A stretch of 47,197 nt of DNA from JANQUM01 sp047630355 (lineage in GTDB: Bacteria > Bacteroidota > Bacteroidia > Cytophagales > Spirosomataceae): positions 1-47,197 of the forward strand of contig JBLHXN010000015.1 in assembly GCA_047630355.1 (NCBI GenBank), in the 5' to 3' direction. Position numbers and translations under genes: made by a program. Positions within the stretch are counted from its first letter, which is position 1, and each line of letters begins with the position of its first letter. Below the pieces are notes generated by a model. The model was not told the DNA's origin. It ran no database searches and saw only the letters and a program-made list of their open reading frames with translations. Positions 18,652 to 25,918 of the stretch are shown piece after piece.

Positions 18652-20484
18652 TTATTTCAACACTCTGATTATCGGGTATTGCAAATATTCCCCATCCACA
18701 AACGGGCTGTTGTCGTAAAACCACGATGATATTTTACGAGGATTTTTGGCGAAATTTTCGTCTTTCATTTGTTCATCAAAAGCCGCCTTGATTTCAGGAC
18801 TTGACTTGAGCATTCGTTGCATATACGGCTCCATCACGTATTGCTCGGCGTACTCGGTGCGGCTGAAGATGTGATTCATAAAACCCCACTGAAACAGCGA
18901 CGACGGACTTTGCGGTTCGAGCATTACTGCCACTAACATAAACTTCGGGTTGTCGTTTCGGATGATGATACTTCCCGCCGGTATTTGTCTGGTAGCTTCC
19001 GTGATTTGAGGAACTGCAGAAACCTTAATGTGCCCTTCAAATGGTGAAGTCGTAAATTTAGGGTTGTCAAGTTGATAAGACGAAGCTATGATAATGGTAT
19101 CTTCCATTATTGTTTCGTACGTAATTCCGTGTTGTTTGATTTTTGCAATCACCTCATCCTGATAAGCAGGAATGATGTACGCCTTCGGTAAAACAATGGT
19201 ATCTTTAGGCGTATCGTTTCGGAAAACGGGCATATCGTACGTAATTTTTTCTCCCGTAAATTTCGTGTAATCCGCTCCCGTGATGGGCGATTTTACGGTT
19301 TCTGATGCAATACCCAGATGTTTAACTGTTTCGGATTTTACGGCTGACTTATTGTCCGCATCCCAGGGGTTCGTTGCCGAACCTTTTGCCGAAGCGTCAA
19401 ATGTCCAGTTGGTTAGAAACTTTTCTTTCGCACTTGACTTATCTTTTTCAACCGCGGCTGTTAAACTTACGGATTTTTCGGCAAGTAGTTTCAACGCACT
19501 TTCCATCAAAACGTACGTTCCCAAAACCCGTTGACGAAAAGGTTTCAGCGAATGATTTTCTACCAAAACCGTTGGTAAGTGAATGACATCGCCGTAAGCG
19601 TGCGAGAAGTCAGGGTTGAACGTATAATCTAAATTTCCGTCAATAAAAGTCTTGCCGTTTTTAGCAAATAACAATGGTCCGGGAATATGTCCTAACTCCG
19701 ACAAATCCGAATCAATAAACGGACGAAGCTCTTCCGAAAGCCACGTGGAAATATTCGGTGAATACCCGTGTTTGCCCATGAAGCCGTACGTAATATCGTA
19801 TTGATAATCAGCTCCGTCGGTTACGTGAACGTCAAAATACAGCGATGGTTTATACTTATTTATTACGTTAATTACCGTTTGAATCCCTCCGGTTTCTACT
19901 TTTACGTAATCGCGGTTTAGGTTGAGGTTTTTACCGTTCGTTCGCCATCCCTGATTTTTCGGTCCGCGTTGGTTCATGCGGTTGTAAACTGAAATTCGTT
20001 CGTGTCCTTCCACGTTTAAAATCGGAATCACCACGAGGTTTACCTTTTCAATTAATTTAGGTTTTTCAAAAACAATGTCCCGAATCAACATCATGGCGGC
20101 GTCTTTTCCGTCAATTTCTCCGGCGTGAATACCGCACTGAACCAACAGAATGGGCTTCTTTACATTAGGTTGTTTGTGAAAATCCGCATCACTTGAGACA
20201 ACGATCATCGGAATCATCGTACCGCCGCTACTTTCTCCGGCTTGCGTAAAACTCACCAACGGCGAACTTCCCGCTAATTTCTCGAAAAATTGCAGGGTTT
20301 CCGTTCGGTCAGCGGTAAAGATAAAACTACTTTTCTCGGCGGGCGTAACCCACTTATCAGAGTCGGGTTTTATCAACGAAATACTTTTCCCCGCCCACGG
20401 AATTTCGGGAGGTAAATATTCAAAGATTTGGGAGTGAGCGGTGAACGTACAAAGTAGCAGTATCGAAGAGAAAAATACTTTCAA
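18652..20484 (-). CDS. M14 family zinc carboxypeptidase, secreted
   Basis: 610 residues with signal peptide MKVFFSSILLLCTFTAHSQ. The start codon is TTG (20482-20484), with no in-frame ATG upstream. Zinc ligands are visible: His120 and Glu123 in QCGIHAGEIDGKD and His219 in LYFDVHVTDGADY. The substrate-binding Asn-Arg is in NGKNLNLNRDY, and the catalytic Glu is probably Glu308 in TVLVENHSLKPF. This is the predicted M14 layout, with a C-terminal extension of about 250 residues that I do not assign. It likely trims peptides in the periplasm or outside the cell. It stands alone. Confidence 0.88.
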   Translation of the reverse strand: MKVFFSSILLLCTFTAHSQIFEYLPPEIPWAGKSISLIKPDSDKWVTPAEKSSFIFTADRTETLQFFEKLAGSSPLVSFTQAGESSGGTMIPMIVVSSDADFHKQPNVKKPILLVQCGIHAGEIDGKDAAMMLIRDIVFEKPKLIEKVNLVVIPILNVEGHERISVYNRMNQRGPKNQGWRTNGKNLNLNRDYVKVETGGIQTVINVINKYKPSLYFDVHVTDGADYQYDITYGFMGKHGYSPNISTWLSEELRPFIDSDLSELGHIPGPLLFAKNGKTFIDGNLDYTFNPDFSHAYGDVIHLPTVLVENHSLKPFRQRVLGTYVLMESALKLLAEKSVSLTAAVEKDKSSAKEKFLTNWTFDASAKGSATNPWDADNKSAVKSETVKHLGIASETVKSPITGADYTKFTGEKITYDMPVFRNDTPKDTIVLPKAYIIPAYQDEVIAKIKQHGITYETIMEDTIIIASSYQLDNPKFTTSPFEGHIKVSAVPQITEATRQIPAGSIIIRNDNPKFMLVAVMLEPQSPSSLFQWGFMNHIFSRTEYAEQYVMEPYMQRMLKSSPEIKAAFDEQMKDENFAKNPRKISSWFYDNSPFVDGEYLQYPIIRVLK

Positions 20485-20550
20485 GGAGTTACGGTTTTTA
20501 GTGAATAACGAAGATAGAAAATATTATTCCGCTGACAACTTTGGGGAAGG

Positions 20551-20578
20551 CTCTGATTAGTCAGGAGACTAAGCAGAG
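20551..20578. repeat. Palindromic repeat copy, downstream side
   Basis: ctctgattagt (20551-20561) pairs with actaagcagag (20568-20578) at 10 of 11 positions around a short loop. The same CTGCTTAGT/ACTAAGCAG unit recurs in the 21.57-21.70 kb repeat block on the other side of the gene at 20593-21279. The stem is not followed by a T run. Confidence 0.7.
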
Positions 20579-20592
20579 TGGGTGCCGTAATT

Positions 20593-21279
20593 TTAATCTT
20601 TGTAGTAATCTTTTCGCTTATATTTCTCTATTTTCACAGTCCACTTGCCGTGTATAAGTTTTCTCGTAGTAACCACCACGATTTCTCCTTTTGTTGCGTC
20701 TTCCTCAAACTCGGCTACTTTGACTAAACCTCTTTTGGGGATAACTGAATACTCTGTTTTAAGATGCCAACAACAACCACTCTTGTCAAATGTAGAAATT
20801 ATTTTTCTTTTATGATCTGTCTCAAACATTCCTAAATGCCCGTACGCAAGTTCAGACAACTCAGCACTTGGAACAAATTGCTGTTTTGTCGAGTGGTAAA
20901 CATATACGTCATAAGAGGGTCCTCCGTAGCTACTCTCATTTCCATTTCTGATTGCAAGGTCTTCTGTACCATCAAAATTAAAATCATCAAAAATTAAAGG
21001 ACTTTGCTCGCCGTAAAGTTCGATGATGTTTACAGTTGGATTGCTTGACTTATCAACTGAAAAATATAGATCGTCTGAGTAAAAAGTTTGAAATTTCTTT
21101 TTTGTAACCCGGTCATATAGTTCAATAGTTCCTTTCCCATTACAATCGCCCTTTGTACAAGTTGTAACCGTGATTTCAGTATTAAATTTTGTCGAACCGT
21201 TGTTAACTTTGAACTTAAATTGCCCAACGCAAAAATTGGTTAGTAAGATGAAAGTTATAGTATAAATTGATTGTTTCAT
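20593..21279 (-). CDS. Secreted protein of the XAC2610-related type, function unknown
   Basis: 228 residues with signal peptide (MKQSIYTITFILLTNFCVGQ). The central LIFDDFNFDGTEDLAIRNGN is an FG-GAP-like Asp-rich loop of the kind seen in XAC2610-related proteins, followed by YDVYVYHSTKQQF and a Cys-Cys pair in KSGCCWHLKTEY. No enzyme motif is visible. Base composition appears lower in G+C than that of the peptidase downstream. Palindromic repeats lie on both sides, which makes a transferred cassette possible. Start at ATG 21279. Confidence 0.7.
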   Translation of the reverse strand: MKQSIYTITFILLTNFCVGQFKFKVNNGSTKFNTEITVTTCTKGDCNGKGTIELYDRVTKKKFQTFYSDDLYFSVDKSSNPTVNIIELYGEQSPLIFDDFNFDGTEDLAIRNGNESSYGGPSYDVYVYHSTKQQFVPSAELSELAYGHLGMFETDHKRKIISTFDKSGCCWHLKTEYSVIPKRGLVKVAEFEEDATKGEIVVVTTRKLIHGKWTVKIEKYKRKDYYKD

Positions 21280-21709
21280 TTAGTCTGATGGTTTGTCTTT
21301 AATATAGCACCCAACTCTCAAATATGCGTAAACTTTGTCAGACTATTAGAGTTTTTTTTCTGTGCTATTCTTACCGCATTTAATTATAAGTTTTAGGTGG
21401 TGTCGGGATTTTCGACCCGACACGGAAAGAGCGGACGAACCAAACATGCAGATTGTAGCATTCTCCATACAAACTTGTCACATTGTATGACTTGATTTTT
21501 ACTGGAAAACCTTAAACGGTAATGTGCAGGGTCGAAAGACCCTTGCACCACGGAAACAACTCTGTAGAACACTCTGCTTAGTTTCCGACTAAGCAGTGGC
21601 GTTGCGGTCTCCTGACCGCCGAGAAAGTAAGTTCTATCTACTGCGGTCAGGGGCCGCTTGCAATGCTGCTTAGTCAGGTAGATTAGATTAAGCAGAGAGG
21701 GCCTGTGCG
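21280..21709. repeat. Cluster of palindromic repeats
   Basis: No gene; a 106-codon open frame here runs straight through the repeats and is rejected. Hairpins in order: gtgtcggg/cccgacac (21400-21407/21416-21423); GTGCA-GGGTC with GACCC-T-TGCAC around a GAAA tetraloop (21524-21548); ctgcttagt/actaagcag (21574-21582/21588-21596); gcggtc/gaccgc (21604-21609/21614-21619); and ctgctta/taagcag (21666-21672/21689-21695). The CTGCTTAGT unit matches the copy at 20551-20578. The pattern resembles REP/BIME arrays. Confidence 0.75.
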
Positions 21710-23320
21710 TCATATTGTGTTAGCTTTAAGTTTTTCAATAGCACGAATAAAGTCGTCTTTTATTACTTTTATTTTATCAAGGTCAATATCGGTGCGATAG
21801 TTTTCTAAAATGATATCTTTTACATTTACTGTACGTTTAAGTGCATTGATCGCAGCTTCTTTAACGATGAAAACAATCTCCGCACCTGAACAACCCACTA
21901 TCTTGGGAACAACTGTGCTAATGTCTAATGATGTGTCGAGAGGCATTTTACGACTTGCGACTTTTAGAATTTTGTAACAACCGATTTCATCGGGTTTTTG
22001 AATTTCAATTTTGTAGTCAAACCTTCCTGGTCTTAATAGTGCATCATCTAAAAGTTCAGGTCTGTTTGTTGATGCAAGGATTGTTACATTGTCGTATGCT
22101 TCCATTCCGTCCATCAACGTCAAAAGTTGATTCACAAATTTTGTATCAAGTCTTGCATTATCTTCGTCTGAACGCTTTTGAGCAACAGAGTCTATTTCGT
22201 CAAAGAAGATAATAGAAGGTTGTTTCTCTCTTGCTTCCTTAAAAATGTTACGCAAATTTTCTTCTGACTGTCCATGCCACTTGCTAATTAGTTCAGGTCC
22301 ACTAATAGGAATAAAATGTGCCTTAACTTCGTTAGCAATCGCTTTTGCTACAAGTGTTTTTCCATTGCCGGGTTCTCCGAAAAGTAAAATACCTTTATGT
22401 GGTTTTATACCTAAATGCTGATAGATCTCTGGACGCTTCAGGGGTAGTTCAACAACTTCTCTGATTTGGTCAATTATACTTTCAATTCCTCCGATGTCAT
22501 CAAAGGTTACATCAGGTATAAATCGCTTTCGTTTATTTGAGTTTTCTTTTTGATCACTATATTCGTCCTCATCTTCGAGCGAATTAGAGATGGAAAAAAT
22601 TGCCCCTGTCTGCCGTCTTGATTCACTGTCTTTGGTGATGTGTTTTATACTTATAGGCTTTCTTTGAATGGCTGTTCCAAAGAAATCCTCTTTGTATTCA
22701 ATCTCCCAGTTTGCACCTTCTTCTATGTTTATCGTTTCGGGTAATTGGTCAACTGCTCCTAAAAGTTTCTCCATTGAAAAAATTGGGCAATGCTCAATCT
22801 TCTTATCTTCTACTTCTTTCTTCAAATGTTCTTTAATAAGTTCCTTGTCGACCTTCCAAATTTTCTCAGATTCAAAGTTTCCGAACTTATACCAATACTT
22901 TGTTGATGAATAATAATAGTCATCGCTTTCAAGGTATCTTTTGATTTCTGTAAGAAATTTACAGCCCCACCCTTCCAGGGTGTTGCTTAAGTCACAATAT
23001 GCTTTTTTAACTACCGAATTTTCGTATCCCCTTGAACATTTAATAATTTGATTGAACTGATTGAAAAAGTTGTGTGACTGAATTTCTTGTCCTTTGTAAG
23101 TCATTACAGTTGTTTTCCATCCATGAATAATGGAGTATAGATTCTCGAAGGTTTTGTATTTGTTGAAGATTTCTTCGCTGTCTGTCCGAATAACGTTGAC
23201 CGTTGAGTTGTCACCAATGGGATTAAACTCTGAAAATTTTTTAGCAGTGTTTACTGCTGTCTTGTAGTTGTTTGAGGATGATTTACCAAACTTAATTTCA
23301 AAATCTTTGTCAGTTATCAT
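21710..23320 (-). CDS. AAA+ ATPase, Cdc48-like, with unrecognised N-terminal half
   Basis: 536 residues. The C-terminal half is a single classical AAA domain: FDDIGGIESIIDQIREVV, Walker A GEPGNGKT (315-322), pore loop SKWHGQSEENLR, Walker B IIFFDE (370-375), sensor 1 ILASTNR, and arginine fingers in LLRPGRFD (430, 433), followed by the helical lid with CSGAEIVFIVKEAA. Residues 1-250 match nothing I know; they include GWGCKFLTEIKRYLES and CPIFSMEKLLGAVDQLP, and an acidic linker (EDEDEYSDQKEN) joins the halves. Cdc48 proper has two AAA domains; this has one. It likely unfolds or remodels a protein. The partner is unknown. The gene is A+T-rich compared with neighbours. Confidence 0.85.
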   Translation of the reverse strand: MITDKDFEIKFGKSSSNNYKTAVNTAKKFSEFNPIGDNSTVNVIRTDSEEIFNKYKTFENLYSIIHGWKTTVMTYKGQEIQSHNFFNQFNQIIKCSRGYENSVVKKAYCDLSNTLEGWGCKFLTEIKRYLESDDYYYSSTKYWYKFGNFESEKIWKVDKELIKEHLKKEVEDKKIEHCPIFSMEKLLGAVDQLPETINIEEGANWEIEYKEDFFGTAIQRKPISIKHITKDSESRRQTGAIFSISNSLEDEDEYSDQKENSNKRKRFIPDVTFDDIGGIESIIDQIREVVELPLKRPEIYQHLGIKPHKGILLFGEPGNGKTLVAKAIANEVKAHFIPISGPELISKWHGQSEENLRNIFKEAREKQPSIIFFDEIDSVAQKRSDEDNARLDTKFVNQLLTLMDGMEAYDNVTILASTNRPELLDDALLRPGRFDYKIEIQKPDEIGCYKILKVASRKMPLDTSLDISTVVPKIVGCSGAEIVFIVKEAAINALKRTVNVKDIILENYRTDIDLDKIKVIKDDFIRAIEKLKANTI

Positions 23321-23695
23321 TTGCTATGTCGTTTCGTTTTATGTGTGTCGATTGTTGTGAACACAGTTGCAAAAGAATGGTATATATCTCCTACATATGT
23401 AAAAGTTTTACTATCAGCCGTCGTGATGAATAATTTTGCACTATTTAGGAATTTAATTATAGAATAATTTTATTTACATTCCAAGATAATTTCCTTGGGA
23501 GTAATATTTCTTACTTCAACCTCCGCTCGTGTAAAATGCTGAAATTTCATCCTGGCCTAACTTCGCAGAAGAGCGTAATTAGAGATCCCTCAAATATATA
23601 AATTCCCCTCCAATCTCGCACTTTCAAAGCAATATGCTTACTTTTATGAAATAGTATAATTTCAAGAAAGAATACGCTTCATCAATAATATAACT
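23321..23695. other. Divergent intergenic region, 375 bases
   Basis: Lies between the divergent starts of the AAA+ gene and the oxidoreductase gene, so both promoters should be here. I see no exact TAnnTTTG element. A small imperfect palindrome (ccaag...cttgg near 23480-23498) is the only structure. No gene is supported. Confidence 0.5.
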
Positions 23696-25789
23696 ATGGA
23701 AACTTTAACTCATTACCGCACCTGCAATCTCTGCGAGGCAATGTGCGGACTCAAAATAACCGTAACTGACAATACCGTCACGAAGATTGAAGGCGACAAA
23801 GAAGACCAATTTAGTCGGGGGCATATTTGCCCGAAAGCTTACGGGTTAAAAGATATTTACGAAGACAAAGACCGCCTGAAAAAGCCTTTGAGAAAAACCA
23901 CATCGGGTGAATGGGAGGAGGTTTCGTGGGGAGCGGCTTACCAAACAATCGTTGCTAAAATAAAGGAAACACAGGCAAATTACGGAAACGATGCCATCGG
24001 TGTTTACCAAGGAAACCCCTCGATTCATAATTTAGGAACGATGCTTTACGGACCGGGCTTTTTCAAAACGCTCCGCACCAAAAACAACTATTCGGCTACT
24101 TCTACCGATCAACTTCCGCACCATTTTGCGTCGTGGCTGATGTTCGGGCATCCGCTCATTATTCCGATTCCTGACATTGACCGCACGGATTTTATGTTGA
24201 TTATCGGTGGAAATCCGATGGCTTCTAACGGTAGTATGATGAGCGTGCCGGACGTGGCAAACCGCTTGCGGGACATTCAGAAACGTGGCGGTAAGTTCAT
24301 GGTCATTGATCCCCGAAAAACCGAAACGGCGGTCAAAGCTGATAAGCATTTGTTTATTCGTCCCGGAACGGACGTTTATTTGTTGCTTTCGTTCATTCAC
24401 ATTCTATTTTCAACAGATGAGGTTGATCTTAAAACGGCGGAAGCTTACACCGTCGGTGTAGATAGATTACGGGATTTAACGGTGGATTACACGCCCCGTA
24501 AAGTTTCGGAAATTACGGGAGTTTCCGTTGATGATATTTACGAATTGGTCGGTGAATTTACCAACGCCAAATCTGCCGTTTGTTACGGTAGGGTAGGTGT
24601 TTCAACGCAGTCGTTTGGGGGTGTTTGTCAGTGGTTAATTAACGCAATCAACGTCTTGACGGGAAATTGCGACGCCGAAGGCGGAGCTATGTTCACACTT
24701 CCGGCAATTGACTTCATTGGGAACGCCAAACCGAAAAACCGACATAACCGTTGGCAGAGTCGGATACGGGAATTTCCTGAATTTATCAGTGAATTACCCG
24801 TTGCTTGTCTTGCAGAGGAAATTCTGACTTCTGGCGAAGGACAAATAAAGATGATGTTTACAAGTTGCGGAAATCCGGTGCTTTCAACGCCCAACGGCGG
24901 ACAGTTAAATAAAGCGTTTGAACAACTCGATTTCTACGTGGCGTTTGATATTTATTTAAACGAAACCACCCGCCACGCCGATATAATTCTCCCGCCCGCC
25001 ACGGGTTTGGAAAATTCTCACTACGATATTACTTTCCATAATTTAGCGGTGCGAAATACGTCAAAATATTCACCGAGATTATTTGAAAAAAGCGAAGGAG
25101 CAAAATACGACTGGGAAATTTATCAGGAGTTGAGTTGCTTGCTATCAGGCGGTTCACTCGAAGATTTTACACCCGAACAACCCGAAGAGAAATTGAAAAT
25201 GGGAATGAAGTTTGGTCCTTACGGATTGAATTTTGAGGAAGTAAAAGAAGCTGTTCACGGCATCGACTTAGGAGCAATGAAACCGCAATTTCCAGAACGT
25301 TTGGTGAGTGAAAGTAAGCAACTCGATATTGCCCCTGATTTATTAGTAGCCGACTTACAGCGGGTAAGCGATACGTTTGATGAACTGACCGAAAAAGCAG
25401 ACGATTTTCTGCTCATTGGACGGCGGCATTTACGGGATAATAATTCCTGGATGCATAATGCTCCGAGTTTAATGAAAGGGCGAAATCGTTGCACCTTGCA
25501 AATGAACCCGAACGATGCCGAATATTTACAATTAGTTGATAAACAGTCGATTAGTGTAAGTTCGCGGGTTGGGCAAGTGGAACTGCCGCTGGAAATTACG
25601 AATAATATGATGCCCGGCGTGGTCTGCATGCCGCACGGTTATGGTCATGGGAAAACGGGCGTTCAGCTCGATATTGCCAACCAACACGCCGGAGTAAGTA
25701 TCAACGACTTAACCGATGATTTAGTCATTGACGAACTCACCGGAAATGCTGCTTTTAGTAACGTGAAAGTGACGGTGAAAGCGGCTTGA
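23696..25789 (+). CDS. Molybdopterin-dependent oxidoreductase (DMSO reductase family)
   Basis: 697 residues. The N-terminus binds a 4Fe-4S cluster through Cys10, Cys13, Cys17 and Cys45 (RTCNLCEAMCG ... GHICPKAYG). The molybdopterin body shows GVYQGNPSIHNLG, IIGGNPMASNGSMM, KFMVIDPRKTETA and RPGTDVYLLLSFI. The C-terminal dinucleotide-binding domain has HLRDNNSWMHNAP, LQMNPNDAEYL and GVVCMPHGYGHG. There is no twin-arginine signal, so it is probably cytoplasmic. The substrate cannot be told. No electron-transfer subunit or cofactor gene is nearby. Start at ATG 23696; it is not in an operon. Confidence 0.88.
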   Translation: METLTHYRTCNLCEAMCGLKITVTDNTVTKIEGDKEDQFSRGHICPKAYGLKDIYEDKDRLKKPLRKTTSGEWEEVSWGAAYQTIVAKIKETQANYGNDAIGVYQGNPSIHNLGTMLYGPGFFKTLRTKNNYSATSTDQLPHHFASWLMFGHPLIIPIPDIDRTDFMLIIGGNPMASNGSMMSVPDVANRLRDIQKRGGKFMVIDPRKTETAVKADKHLFIRPGTDVYLLLSFIHILFSTDEVDLKTAEAYTVGVDRLRDLTVDYTPRKVSEITGVSVDDIYELVGEFTNAKSAVCYGRVGVSTQSFGGVCQWLINAINVLTGNCDAEGGAMFTLPAIDFIGNAKPKNRHNRWQSRIREFPEFISELPVACLAEEILTSGEGQIKMMFTSCGNPVLSTPNGGQLNKAFEQLDFYVAFDIYLNETTRHADIILPPATGLENSHYDITFHNLAVRNTSKYSPRLFEKSEGAKYDWEIYQELSCLLSGGSLEDFTPEQPEEKLKMGMKFGPYGLNFEEVKEAVHGIDLGAMKPQFPERLVSESKQLDIAPDLLVADLQRVSDTFDELTEKADDFLLIGRRHLRDNNSWMHNAPSLMKGRNRCTLQMNPNDAEYLQLVDKQSISVSSRVGQVELPLEITNNMMPGVVCMPHGYGHGKTGVQLDIANQHAGVSINDLTDDLVIDELTGNAAFSNVKVTVKAA

Positions 25790-25814
25790 TTTTCGGAGAA
25801 GTTGTTAGCTAAGT

Positions 25815-25893
25815 TTGTCACATCGAGCGTAGTCGAGATGCTCATATAGGACTGTTCTCGACTACGCTGGGCCTCGGTGGCTCGAACTGACAA
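25815..25893. repeat. Dispersed Bacteroidetes palindromic repeat
   Basis: A perfect 13-bp stem, agcgtagtcgaga (25826-25838) and tctcgactacgct (25856-25868), is nested in an outer 6-bp pair, ttgtca (25815-25820) and tgacaa (25888-25893). The motif tcacatcgagcgtagtcgagatg is a form I recognise from many Bacteroidetes intergenic regions. It lies between two convergent genes and may also stop transcription, though no long T run is present. Confidence 0.75.
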
Positions 25894-25918
25894 TAAAAGC
25901 TCATTCCTACTTTCATTT

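Noticed and set aside
21400..21700. Possible CRISPR array or integron attC sites
   Set aside because: Repeats differ in length and sequence, spacing is irregular, no cas or integrase gene is nearby, and no GTT/AAC attC core pair was found.
21393..21713. Open frame of 106 codons
   Set aside because: Composed of the palindromic repeat cluster and overlaps the AAA+ stop; composition is not protein-like.
24032..24400. 122-codon - strand open frame, and others in the oxidoreductase gene
   Set aside because: Shadows of the molybdopterin oxidoreductase; no independent evidence.
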